Both the position numbers and the translations under genes were made by a program. A model generated the notes under the pieces. The model was given only the letters and a program-made list of their open reading frames with translations. It was not told the DNA's origin and made no database searches. 38,357 nucleotides of DNA from Candidatus Moraniibacteriota bacterium (GTDB taxonomy: Bacteria; Patescibacteriota; Minisyncoccia; Moranbacterales; UBA1568): assembly GCA_013334575.1 (NCBI GenBank), contig JAAXXG010000001.1:105280-143636 (forward strand), given 5' to 3'. Below are positions 8,446 to 17,600 of the stretch, one piece after another. Numbering within the stretch: the stretch's first letter is position 1; every line of letters starts with the position of its first letter.

Positions 8446-10275
8446 TCACGAAAATTCGGACGCGCCGCGTTTCCGAAGAATCCAGCTCCGATACCGCGCG
8501 GACATCCGTTCGAATCCTTCCGCATTCGTCGCGATCGTCCGCTTTCCGTCGACAAGCCGCATATCCGCATCGAGACGGACTCGCCCTTCGGACAACGGGA
8601 CGGATTCGAGCCGCTTCAGACGACGTTTCGCCTGACGAATCACCTGTTCGGGGGTCATGAGCGCGTCCCGAAGGAACGAATCCGGAGAAAGCGGCTTTCC
8701 GGTCGCAAGCGTCACAAATTCAGTAAAACTCCGGGCCGCACCGAACTTCCATGCTCTGGCCATCTCCCGTCCTACGGCCGGGTTATCCACGATGTAACCG
8801 TACTTCCGGTAAAAATACTCCCTCCACTGCGCCACGGCGAGCAGCGAGAGTCCGTACGCATGATACGTCGCGGACGAATCGAGCGAGAAGATATGCGGCA
8901 CGTTCAGCGCGGAAACGGAGTCGACGGAATGATCGTTGTATTTCCGATAGCACTCCTTGGCGATACGGATCGCCTCCTCGGAAGTCAGTCGATCGGCTTC
9001 GTAAATCCTTCGCTCGAATTCGGAGACGAGCATGATCGAATTCAGTCGGAACGGACGGATCGGTGAGAGCCGCTTCGTCTTACGCTCGAACAGGTCGAAC
9101 GGATACGCCTTCCCGTCCGCATCCTTCGCATAGCGTGCCCGCCACTCTATATCATTGAACACCAGCTCGAAGAACTGGCTCTGTGTCTCCGCCCACGGTG
9201 TCGACATGGGCGGATACTCGTGATTGAGGATCACGTCCCGGTTGGAAGCCGTCAGCAGATGCGCCGCATGCGCCCCCTCGTGAAAAAGAGTCCGATAGCC
9301 GTTCGCGCCCGAGCCGATCTGACCCGGCACGACATTGCACGTAAAATTCGCGCTTCCCGGAATTCGACGTTCCCCGTCGTATCGCACAAGGTCGGGCCAA
9401 TGACAGAAACCGTTATCGTATTTTCGATCCCGGTCGAGCAGATCAAGGGTGAGCCGTCCACCGCGGAAACGGACCCCCATTGCCGCGAACGACTTTCCCC
9501 AGCGCAACAGCGCGTCTTCGAAGCCGAGATACGGTTCCTCTTCCCTCGTGAAATCGCCGGACATCATGAAAGAGAAGTTCCACGGCTTCCGCAAGCCGGG
9601 AACCGTCTTCTCGAGATCGCGTATCCTTCCGAAGGACGGAGCGACTCGTTCATAGAGATCGTCGAAGAGCCCGAACAGCTCGTCTTTCGTCATCCCGTCG
9701 TCCCGACGGAGCCGCAGGTCGTAGTAATCCTCGTAACCGAGGATGCGGGCAAACCGGTTCCGCAGTCCGATCATCCGGACGTAATCGTCGAGCAGGTCGT
9801 ATGCGAGGCGCTCCGTCCCCTCGAAACACGCTTTCCGGACAGGCTCATCCTCGTGCGTCGCCATCATCGTCCGCATCTTTTGCCAGGACGCCTTCACGAA
9901 GCGTCCGGAATCCGGATCGACATATCCTTCTTTCCGATGTGCCCTTTTCCGAAAGATATCGGATTCAAGCCGATCGATTTCCCGTTTGATGGGAATCGCC
10001 TCGGAAGGTAGCTGGTGCAGATCGAAAAATCGTACCCACGTCAGCAGACGCTTCCGCTCACGGATACCGGCGACTCTCGATAGCCGAGCGGCTTCCTCAC
10101 GATACCGTGGATCGTTCCGCCAGTCGTCGAGCGCAGCCTGAGACTGGTCCTTGCGGGCATCCATCGAATGATCCCCCATGTATGAGGTCCAGAAAAGACG
10201 CTCGTATCGCCGGTGCAGCCGAACGTAATCACGGTTGAGCCGCTCAAGGAATGCTGTCGGGGTCTGCGTTTTCAT
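8446..10275 (-). CDS. M3-like zinc metallopeptidase (oligoendopeptidase-type)
   Basis: 'LFHEGAHAAHLL' HExxH zinc motif and downstream Glu in 'WAETQSQFFE'; overall M3/M2-like gluzincin layout. Start MKTQTPTAFLERL. Confidence 0.85.
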   Translation of the reverse strand: MKTQTPTAFLERLNRDYVRLHRRYERLFWTSYMGDHSMDARKDQSQAALDDWRNDPRYREEAARLSRVAGIRERKRLLTWVRFFDLHQLPSEAIPIKREIDRLESDIFRKRAHRKEGYVDPDSGRFVKASWQKMRTMMATHEDEPVRKACFEGTERLAYDLLDDYVRMIGLRNRFARILGYEDYYDLRLRRDDGMTKDELFGLFDDLYERVAPSFGRIRDLEKTVPGLRKPWNFSFMMSGDFTREEEPYLGFEDALLRWGKSFAAMGVRFRGGRLTLDLLDRDRKYDNGFCHWPDLVRYDGERRIPGSANFTCNVVPGQIGSGANGYRTLFHEGAHAAHLLTASNRDVILNHEYPPMSTPWAETQSQFFELVFNDIEWRARYAKDADGKAYPFDLFERKTKRLSPIRPFRLNSIMLVSEFERRIYEADRLTSEEAIRIAKECYRKYNDHSVDSVSALNVPHIFSLDSSATYHAYGLSLLAVAQWREYFYRKYGYIVDNPAVGREMARAWKFGAARSFTEFVTLATGKPLSPDSFLRDALMTPEQVIRQAKRRLKRLESVPLSEGRVRLDADMRLVDGKRTIATNAEGFERMSARYRSWILRKRGASEFS

Positions 10276-10574
10276 AGGTCGGATCCCGACAGGGTGGTCA
10301 AGATGAGATGAAGGGCAGCGAGATTTTCGAACAGCACAAGCGGAATACCGACGAGAAAATACCATTTCCGCGTCTTGTGTCGGAACGCGAACATGCCGGC
10401 AAAGACGCCAAGCGCGCCGAATGCCGCCGCCAAAAAGAACATCATCCCCTCGGAGATCCGTTCGGATTCCCCTCCCCTTGCCCGTGCCTTATCTGCCGCC
10501 ATGACAAAAAACGCCGCCGCGTTGAGAACCGCGTATATGAGCATCCACAATTTCGGAAGATCGATTCCACCCAT
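10272..10574 (-). CDS. DUF1294-like small membrane protein
   Basis: 'AADKARARGGESERISEGMMFFLAAAFGALGVFAGMFAFRHKTRKWYF' matches the DUF1294 pattern; overlaps the peptidase start by 4 nt. Confidence 0.85.
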   Translation of the reverse strand: MGGIDLPKLWMLIYAVLNAAAFFVMAADKARARGGESERISEGMMFFLAAAFGALGVFAGMFAFRHKTRKWYFLVGIPLVLFENLAALHLILTTLSGSDL

Positions 10575-10660
10575 GGGAATATACTAGCACTACCATTTAT
10601 CGAGCGCAATCTTTAACATAATATTATATTTTGTCAATATCAATCCTTAGTTTGCGCTGA

Positions 10661-10672
10661 TACAATCCGTAT
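10661..10672 (+). promoter_or_regulatory. -10-like TACAAT + 6 nt directly before priA ATG (leaderless candidate)
   Basis: TACAAT CCGTAT ATG. Confidence 0.5.
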
Positions 10673-12622
10673 ATGGCCGAAAAGACGCGCTATTTCTGCG
10701 ATATCGCCCCCGTTGTGCCGGTTCCGCTTCGAAACCGGCAGGCCTATACATATCTTTCGGGACGCGATCTTCCCCGTGGCACGCTCGTCACCGTCCCCTT
10801 CGGTCCACGGACGGTCCGCGGTATCGTTCTCTCGAGTTCCGCCGTCGCCGACGGGACGCTGCCGAGCGGTCGGCTCAAGCCGATACGCGCCGTCATCCGG
10901 GAATCGTTCCTCACGGAGAGACAGGTCTCGCTCGCGGAATCGGTTTCCTCCGAATGTCTCACCCCGCTCGGATCGACGCTGCGGCACTTCCTTCCGACTC
11001 CAACTTCCGAGAGGAGCCCGAAGACTCCGGAAGCCGCGAAATCCGTTCTCCGTCTCGCGCCAGAAGAACGGGATGCCGCAGAACGGATCGTCGGCACTTC
11101 CGACGGTCGGCCGTTCTTTCTCGAGACGGACATCGGAAAGACGGTTCGGATCATTGTCGGTATGCGTCGATCCGCTCCGAAGTCGGCGCAGATTCTCGTA
11201 TTGGTTCCCGAGATCCTCTCCGCCCCGTTCGTCGAGAGATCCATGCGCGACTGGTTCGGAAACGCCGCCGTCGCCACTCTCCATAGCTCCCTTGCCGCCG
11301 GGCCGTATTTCTCGGCATGGGAGCGCATCCGCTCGGGCGATGCGACGGTCGTCATCGGGACCCGGCAGGCACTTTTCGCGCCGTATCGGAATCTTGCCGC
11401 GATCGTCGTCCTCGAGGAGGGTGAAGCCGTGGGATACAAGCAGTGGGACATGAGCCCGCGGTACGATGCCAAACGAGTGGCAAAGTCGCTTTCCCTGCTG
11501 CACCGGGCAGCTCTCGTGTACACCGGATCGCACCAGGGACTGGACACGTCCTTCGCGGAAAGAACAGGCGAAACGCGAGTTATACGGATGGACGAAACCG
11601 TCGAAACCGTATCGTCGGTACGGGTCGTGACGGTCGATATGAGAAAGGAGCGCTGGAAAAAAAACTATTCGCCGATCTCGGAAGAACTCCGAGAAAGGAT
11701 CACCGGCGCGCGCCGCTCGGGCCGGACGGTCGTCCTCATCGCAAGCCGCGGCGGCATGGATTCGTTCTCGGTCTGCTCGAACTGCAAGCAGGTCCCCCGG
11801 TGCCCGACCTGCGATCGGGCGCTCCGATCCACCCGCGAAGGCGGTTTCCGCTGCCCCTCTTGTTCCTTCCGCAGCGATTCCTTCCCACGCTGCACGAAGT
11901 GCGGCTCGCTCGAGTTCCGGAACGTCGGCGCCGGGACGGAAAAGATCGAGCGGGAAGCCGCGCGACTGTTCGGATCGTCTTCGGTCATGCGCGTGGATGA
12001 GAACACCTTCCGACGCGCCGGAAGGTCCGAGTCGTACGATCGGATCACGAAAGGAGGTATCCTCATAGGCACCGCGTCATTGCTCGACATCGGACCGTTG
12101 CCTCATGTCGCACTGACGGCTATACTGGATGCGGATAACATGCTTTCCATTCCGGATTTTCAGGCCGACGAACGATTCGTAATGACGGTGGCGAAGGCGG
12201 AATCCGCGACAGACCCGTCCGGAACGGTCCTTATCCAGTCCTTTCGACCGGAACGCCGTCCGATACCGGATATCGTCGGACGTTCCATACCCGAACTGTT
12301 CCGAATCGTCGAAAAGGACCGGGAATCCCTCGGCTATCCCCCGTTCAGACGATTCTTCCGGATCGGCGTCCGGGACGTCTCTCCCGAAGCGGCGGAAACG
12401 GCTGCGAAGGAGGTCTGGGAAAGTCTTCATGCCCGTGTGCCGGAGGGCGTGGAAATAAAGCCGCCAGTACGACCGCTCATCGGGAAGGTCCGCGGACGAT
12501 ACGAATTCTCCATCCTGGTCACCGCGTCGCGCGACGCCTCGTTCCCGGATACGCTCAAGGAGGCGTTGCTCGAATCGCGCGTCAAATGGTCATTCGATCC
12601 GGATCCGCTCACGATAATCTGA
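10673..12622 (+). CDS. priA: Primosomal protein N' (PriA), helicase motifs degenerate
   Basis: N-terminal PriA domain, eight-Cys zinc domain 'CSNCKQVPRCPTCDRALRSTREGGFRCPSCSFRSDSFPRCTKCGS', 'LSIPDFQADERF'; conserved priA-def-fmt context. Confidence 0.92.
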   Translation: MAEKTRYFCDIAPVVPVPLRNRQAYTYLSGRDLPRGTLVTVPFGPRTVRGIVLSSSAVADGTLPSGRLKPIRAVIRESFLTERQVSLAESVSSECLTPLGSTLRHFLPTPTSERSPKTPEAAKSVLRLAPEERDAAERIVGTSDGRPFFLETDIGKTVRIIVGMRRSAPKSAQILVLVPEILSAPFVERSMRDWFGNAAVATLHSSLAAGPYFSAWERIRSGDATVVIGTRQALFAPYRNLAAIVVLEEGEAVGYKQWDMSPRYDAKRVAKSLSLLHRAALVYTGSHQGLDTSFAERTGETRVIRMDETVETVSSVRVVTVDMRKERWKKNYSPISEELRERITGARRSGRTVVLIASRGGMDSFSVCSNCKQVPRCPTCDRALRSTREGGFRCPSCSFRSDSFPRCTKCGSLEFRNVGAGTEKIEREAARLFGSSSVMRVDENTFRRAGRSESYDRITKGGILIGTASLLDIGPLPHVALTAILDADNMLSIPDFQADERFVMTVAKAESATDPSGTVLIQSFRPERRPIPDIVGRSIPELFRIVEKDRESLGYPPFRRFFRIGVRDVSPEAAETAAKEVWESLHARVPEGVEIKPPVRPLIGKVRGRYEFSILVTASRDASFPDTLKEALLESRVKWSFDPDPLTII

Positions 12623-12627
12623 AAGTC

Positions 12628-13113
12628 ATGCTCGACATACTCACCGTTTCCAACGATTCCGAAGGAATCCTCCGCCGCCGCGCCGCGAAAGTGGACGATC
12701 CGACATCCGACGAGATGCGCGCCCTCATTCCGGAAATGATAGAAACGATGCGCGAAGACGGAGTCGGACTCGCGGCGCCTCAGATAGGTCGATCGATCCG
12801 ACTCTTCGTCGTCGAGGTGGATGGCCGGGTCTCCGTCTATTTCAACCCGGTCATCGTCCGGTACTCCGAGGAACGGAGCGTTACGGAAGAAGGCTGCCTG
12901 AGCGTACCGGGAGTCTGGAAAAACGTATCACGCCCCGAAGGGATCCGCATGGAATATACGGACATCAACGGAAAGCGATCCACAATCGACGCGGGAGGCT
13001 TCCTCGCAAGGGTCCTGCAGCACGAATACGATCACCTCGAGGGAATACTCTTCACGGACCGGGCCGACACGGAACCGGTCGACGATACGCTCAAGAACGC
13101 CTATGTCATCTGA
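12628..13113 (+). CDS. def: Peptide deformylase
   Basis: 'GVGLAAPQIG', 'EGCLSVPG', 'QHEYDHLEGILF'. Start trimmed to MLDILTVSN. Confidence 0.97.
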   Translation: MLDILTVSNDSEGILRRRAAKVDDPTSDEMRALIPEMIETMREDGVGLAAPQIGRSIRLFVVEVDGRVSVYFNPVIVRYSEERSVTEEGCLSVPGVWKNVSRPEGIRMEYTDINGKRSTIDAGGFLARVLQHEYDHLEGILFTDRADTEPVDDTLKNAYVI

Positions 13114-14095
13114 ACACGCGACCGGAACCGAAAACCGTTCAGAAGCCCCCAAGATCCGGGTCATCTTCATGGGGACGCCGGAATTCGCACGAGACATCCT
13201 GTCCGGACTCGTGACGGCCGGATTTAACGTCGTCGCAGTCTATACGCGCCCCGACCGGCCCGTCGGACGGAATCGGGCCATATCGGAACCGCCCGTAAAA
13301 ACATTCGCAAAGGAACAAGGAATCGCGGTCGAACAGCCGGAACGGTTCGACGAGGAGACGATACGGAAGCTGACCGAATACCACCCGGACCTGATCATCG
13401 TCGCCGCATATGGTCGTATCCTTCCCGAAACGGTACTTGCGATTCCGGGATTCGGATGCCTCAATGTCCACGCGTCGCTCCTTCCGCGGTGGCGCGGTGC
13501 GTCCCCCGTGCAGAACGCGCTCCTTTCGGGAGACACCGAAACGGGCGTGACGATTATGCTCATGGACAAAGGGCTCGATACCGGACCGATACTGGCGCAG
13601 AGAACGATGCCGGTTTCCGATTCCGATACCCGGGAAACACTTCTTTCCCGGATGGCGATCGACGGCGTCATGCTCCTCTCCGAAACGGTACCCCGATGGA
13701 TCGAGCGCCGTTGCGAGCCGGCCCCGCAAGACTCCGAAAAGGCGACTCTTTGCGAGCTGATCGAACGGGAAGACGGCCACATATTCTGGAACGAGGATGC
13801 GACAACGATACTGAACCGCTTCAGGGGACTGTCCCCATGGCCGGGCATCTTCACCTTCTGGAAACGTCAGGACGGACGCGTCAGACTCAAGCTGACCGCG
13901 ATTTCCATCCAACGGACCGACCCGGCCGTAAAACACTCGTTCGGCGAAGTATTTGAGATCGGCGAGCATATCGCGGTCCAGGCCGGAACCGGACTCGTTT
14001 TCATCGACGGGATCCAACCCGAGGGAAAAGCGCCCATGTCGATACGCGACTTCGTAAACGGACGCCCGGACTTCATCGGATCCATCCTCGAATAG
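13103..14095 (+). CDS. fmt: Methionyl-tRNA formyltransferase
   Basis: 'VIFMGTPEFARDIL', 'NVHASLLPRWRGASPVQNALLSGDTETGVTIMLMDKGLDTGPIL'. Confidence 0.98.
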   Translation: MSSEHATGTENRSEAPKIRVIFMGTPEFARDILSGLVTAGFNVVAVYTRPDRPVGRNRAISEPPVKTFAKEQGIAVEQPERFDEETIRKLTEYHPDLIIVAAYGRILPETVLAIPGFGCLNVHASLLPRWRGASPVQNALLSGDTETGVTIMLMDKGLDTGPILAQRTMPVSDSDTRETLLSRMAIDGVMLLSETVPRWIERRCEPAPQDSEKATLCELIEREDGHIFWNEDATTILNRFRGLSPWPGIFTFWKRQDGRVRLKLTAISIQRTDPAVKHSFGEVFEIGEHIAVQAGTGLVFIDGIQPEGKAPMSIRDFVNGRPDFIGSILE

Positions 14096-14169
14096 AGCAG
14101 TTTTTTACTCGGACCCCTGCGGTGCTATACTTGCATCGCATGCCTGGATAACGAAAAACGGACACGCCT

Positions 14170-14973
14170 ATGGAACCCATCGGACAGGATCGGTCTTCAC
14201 GAAGCGATTTCGTCGCCATCCTTGTAGGTTTCGGACTCGTCATCGCCATCAGCGCCTTCTTCCTGTTTCGCGGAAACGGCGAAAGGAAGGAAGATCTGAC
14301 TCTGAACACGAACGGCGAGGCTTCCGAAAAACCCTCTTTGCCGACGATATCGGTCGCGGAGCTTCGTTCCCGCCTGGTCTCCTCTCCGAAGTCGCTCATC
14401 GTAGCCGATCTCCGCTCCGCCGATGCCTTCCGGTCGGCTCACGCTGCCGGATCCTCGCTTTCCTCCGTAACGGACATCGGATCGTTGGATCTCCCGGATG
14501 ACGGCTTACTCATCCTCGTTCCGTCCGGCGTCGCCGATTCCGACCGGAAGGCAGCTGACGCCGCCTCGAGTCACGACACGCGGATCGCGTTTCTGGCAAA
14601 CGGCCTCGCCGATTGGCAGTCGGCCGGAGGAGCGATCGTGACCGATCCAAATTTCTCGTCACCGATCGATCGCTCCAAGGTGACCCTGATTTCCCCGGCC
14701 GACTGGAAATCGACCGTCGGAGCCAAGGAAACCGCGTATCGGGTCCTTGATGCGCGGGAATCGGACGTATCCGCAACGGCACCGGTCCAAAACGCCATTA
14801 ACATACCGTACGAAAACCTCGAAAGCCGTCGTTCGGAACTTCCCGCGGCGACGAATATCGCGCTCTGCGCCGGAAGTCCCGACGAAGCGTTCCGCGCGGG
14901 CGTCCGCCTCTTCGACCTCGGATTCTATGCGGTAAGGACACTCGACGGCTCCTGTTCGGATATCGCGAAATGA
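14170..14973 (+). CDS. Membrane-anchored tandem rhodanese-like domain protein
   Basis: N-terminal TM 'FVAILVGFGLVIAISAFFLF', then two rhodanese-like repeats ('SLIVADLRSADAF...', 'YRVLDARESDVS...NIALCAGSPDEAFRAGVRLFDLGF'). Confidence 0.8.
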   Translation: MEPIGQDRSSRSDFVAILVGFGLVIAISAFFLFRGNGERKEDLTLNTNGEASEKPSLPTISVAELRSRLVSSPKSLIVADLRSADAFRSAHAAGSSLSSVTDIGSLDLPDDGLLILVPSGVADSDRKAADAASSHDTRIAFLANGLADWQSAGGAIVTDPNFSSPIDRSKVTLISPADWKSTVGAKETAYRVLDARESDVSATAPVQNAINIPYENLESRRSELPAATNIALCAGSPDEAFRAGVRLFDLGFYAVRTLDGSCSDIAK

Positions 14974-14998
14974 GCTTCTCGAAAACATAAACGAACTA

Positions 14999-15033
14999 CC
15001 GCCGACAAGGCATTCCCTGTCGGCGGATTTTTA
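14999..15033 (+). terminator. Intrinsic terminator
   Basis: CCGCCGACA-aggcattccc-TGTCGGCGG followed by ATTTTT. Confidence 0.8.
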
Positions 15034-15789
15034 GGTCGTTGCACATTCCCTGTTATCGGCTATTTCCGCCACTGCGACCGAAAGACAAAACAGGCAGAGC
15101 ACCTCCGTCGGATTCCGGACATTCTCGGATACGAAGTGTATTCCGAATCCGTGATCGATCTGTCCGCAGGCGACAAGCCGGGCAAACGAACGCGGTGCAT
15201 AAATCCTGATGAGTTCACCGGTTTTGATTTCGGGCCACAAGACCAACTCAGAGGCGTCGTCGTACGTGGGACAGATGCTTTCGGACAGATATAACGAAAG
15301 CTTGATGAGCCGCTCTTCATACGACGAAGAGACGCACCTCCCTTTCCAGAACCGTCGCACTTCGGAAGAAAAGGTCACGTTGCATGCAAGCGTTCCCTCG
15401 GTCGAGATGGCATCCACCGTCATCGCCTGCGTCATTTTTTTAATAGACCTGGACCTCCCCATCGAATCCGAGGTTTCCTGCGCGGCTCGTATACGCCCGT
15501 AAACGAACCGAAAAAACGAGCGAATCTCGACAGGATCCCGAGGATCGGGAATCCGAATCTTCCATTGTGAAAACGAATCTTCCGGAAACTCTGAGCATCC
15601 GCCGGAACGTGCCGAGACGAACGATCTCCGAACATCCAGATCGCCCGTTGCGGTATCGGATGCCGAAAGGCGGTCCGAAGCAAGTTCGTTCGGAAGGGAA
15701 AGAACAAGATACCACGACGAACCCTCACGAACGATTCTCAGGCGATAGGCACACGGGAGCGCCTCACGCAAAACGAGCGAATGAGTCAT
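15031..15789 (-). CDS. Hypothetical protein
   Basis: ORF with a Shine-Dalgarno-like GGGAGGTGTGGC-ATG at start MTHSLVLREAL; no recognised family. Confidence 0.6.
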   Translation of the reverse strand: MTHSLVLREALPCAYRLRIVREGSSWYLVLSLPNELASDRLSASDTATGDLDVRRSFVSARSGGCSEFPEDSFSQWKIRIPDPRDPVEIRSFFRFVYGRIRAAQETSDSMGRSRSIKKMTQAMTVDAISTEGTLACNVTFSSEVRRFWKGRCVSSSYEERLIKLSLYLSESICPTYDDASELVLWPEIKTGELIRIYAPRSFARLVACGQIDHGFGIHFVSENVRNPTEVLCLFCLSVAVAEIADNRECATT

Positions 15790-15875
15790 GCCACACCTCC
15801 CTAACTGTCCGTTTATTGATTGATAAGGTTTCAGATTCCAGAAAAGCACGTCGCGGGCCTACCTGGCAAATACGA

Positions 15876-15901
15876 AACCGCCCAGCGACAGCCGGGCGGT
15901 T
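15876..15901 (-). terminator. Terminator downstream of groES
   Basis: AACCGCCC-ggctgtcgct-GGGCGGTT (minus strand), 8-bp stem. Confidence 0.65.
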
Positions 15902-15915
15902 CTTCTGATCCTCAT

Positions 15916-16194
15916 CTACCCTTCGATCACCGCAAGCAAATCCTTCGCGGAAACAATCAGAAAATCCTCCCCGTCGATCTTTACCTCGGAACCGCCATAG
16001 CGGGCGTAAATCACGGTCTGCCCCTTCTTCACCTTGATCTTGTCGCTGTCGCCGATAGCGATCACCTTTCCCTGCTGCGGACGTTCCTCGGAAGCATTCT
16101 CCGGAAGATAGATACCGGCGGACGTCTTCTTTTCTGCCTTCTCCGGCTTCACGAGAATGTTCTCACCAAGCGGTCGCACGTCGGTTTTCGTCAT
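15916..16194 (-). CDS. groES: Co-chaperonin GroES
   Basis: 'VRPLGENILVKPEKAEKKTSAGIYLPENASEERPQQGKVIAIG...GQTVIYARYGGSEVKIDGEDFLIVSAKDLLAVIEG'. Confidence 0.97.
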   Translation of the reverse strand: MTKTDVRPLGENILVKPEKAEKKTSAGIYLPENASEERPQQGKVIAIGDSDKIKVKKGQTVIYARYGGSEVKIDGEDFLIVSAKDLLAVIEG

Positions 16195-16225
16195 ACGAAT
16201 CTTCGTTTATCGGATTACCACATAC

Positions 16226-16253
16226 ATTCTAACAGATTAGCACTCTCGGTCAA
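16226..16253 (-). promoter_or_regulatory. groES sigma70-like promoter TTGACC-N16-TAGAAT
   Basis: On the minus strand the -35 TTGACC (16248-16253) lies in the CIRCE spacer and the -10 TAGAAT is at 16226-16231. Confidence 0.75.
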
Positions 16254-16266
16254 GAGTGCTAATCTG
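16233..16266. promoter_or_regulatory. CIRCE operator (HrcA site), N8 spacer
   Basis: Perfect 13-bp arms CAGATTAGCACTC / GAGTGCTAATCTG separated by TCGGTCAA (8 nt), just upstream of groES. Confidence 0.92.
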
Positions 16267-16304
16267 AAAAACGCCATCTTTTTTGTAAGTCGTAAAGTGT
16301 CCGA

Positions 16305-17588
16305 CTATCGGTCGACAATGCCATGTACCGCCTCAATCGCCTTGTCCATCTGAGGATCCCTACCAGCCTTCACGTCGTCAAAGGAAAGGTCGACCTCGAC
16401 ATCCGGAGTGATGCCCTTTTCGTTTATCTGGTTTCCGTTCGGCGTTAGCCAATGTGCGACGGTAACTTTGACCGACATATCCGTTCCCACCGGAACAAGC
16501 TCCTGGACCGACCCCTTGCCATAGGATTTCTTTCCCACGAGAACGACGTTTTTCCGATCCTCCCGCAAGGCTCCGGCGAGTATCTCGGATGCGCTCGCGC
16601 TCCCTTCGTCGATCAGGACGACGGTCGGGACGTTCGACAGAACGTCTCCGCCAAGCGTCTTTTCGGATGTTCTCTTTCCATCCCCGTTCTCTTCCAAAAC
16701 GACGACCTCACCAGAAGGAAGCATAAGGCTTCCCATGGAAACCGCCGTCTCCAGGAGGCCTCCCGGATTACTACGCAGATCCAGAATCAAGCCTTTCGAC
16801 CCCTTTACGGAAACCTGCGACACCGCATCGCGGAATTCCTGTTCGGTCGAATCGCCGAAACGACTCACCCGAATGACCGCTATGTCATCGCGAAATTCGG
16901 TCTTCACGCTTTTTACGTTGAAAACGTCGCGGGTGACGGTCACATCGAAGGTTTCGGTCCCTTCGCGATAGACCGTCAACGTGACATCCGTCCCCTTCGG
17001 ACCGCGTATCCGGGAGACCGCATCCTCGAGACCCATGCCGCTCGTCTTTTCGCCGTCGATCTTGAGCACCTTGTCATTGGGCCGCAGACCCGCCTTCGCA
17101 GCCGGTGCACCGTCAAGCGGCGCAACGATCGTCACGATATCGTCACGCACTCCCATTTCCGCACCGATACCCTCGTACTGACCGGAAAGATCCTCATCGA
17201 ACGCCTTCTGTTCCTCCGGATCGAAAAAGGTGGTATACGGATCCCCTGTCGCCGCAAGCATCCCCTTGATCGAGCCATAGAACAGCTTCCTCGCATCGAG
17301 ACCGTTCCGATCCACGTACTTCTCTTTCAGGATATTCCAGACCTTCCAATACAGCGAGAAATCAATCGTCTTCTCCCTTGATTCGGTATTGCTGAAGACC
17401 GTCTGGCTCGGGGGAACGGTGGGAGAATTCCCGTCGGATGCGGACATACCGACCCCGAGTCCTATCCGATACGCGACATACAACGCCGCGACCAAAAAAA
17501 ATACCCGAAGGACCTTTCCGACCATCCTTCGGTTCCGCTGCTCCAGGCTCCCCGCACCGTTCGGGCCGTTGCCGTTCTCATCCGTCAT
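16305..17588 (-). CDS. S41 family C-terminal processing peptidase with PDZ domain
   Basis: 'GIGAEMGVRDDIVTIVAPLDGAPAAKAGLRPNDKVLKIDG' (PDZ) and 'DEGSASASEILAGALREDRKNVVLVGKKSYGKGSVQ' (Ser/Lys). Confidence 0.96.
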   Translation of the reverse strand: MTDENGNGPNGAGSLEQRNRRMVGKVLRVFFLVAALYVAYRIGLGVGMSASDGNSPTVPPSQTVFSNTESREKTIDFSLYWKVWNILKEKYVDRNGLDARKLFYGSIKGMLAATGDPYTTFFDPEEQKAFDEDLSGQYEGIGAEMGVRDDIVTIVAPLDGAPAAKAGLRPNDKVLKIDGEKTSGMGLEDAVSRIRGPKGTDVTLTVYREGTETFDVTVTRDVFNVKSVKTEFRDDIAVIRVSRFGDSTEQEFRDAVSQVSVKGSKGLILDLRSNPGGLLETAVSMGSLMLPSGEVVVLEENGDGKRTSEKTLGGDVLSNVPTVVLIDEGSASASEILAGALREDRKNVVLVGKKSYGKGSVQELVPVGTDMSVKVTVAHWLTPNGNQINEKGITPDVEVDLSFDDVKAGRDPQMDKAIEAVHGIVDR

Positions 17589-17600
17589 ACTTATGTATCG

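Noticed and set aside
14098-14115. T-rich stretch after fmt as terminator
   Set aside because: TTTTTT is present but no convincing preceding GC-rich hairpin.
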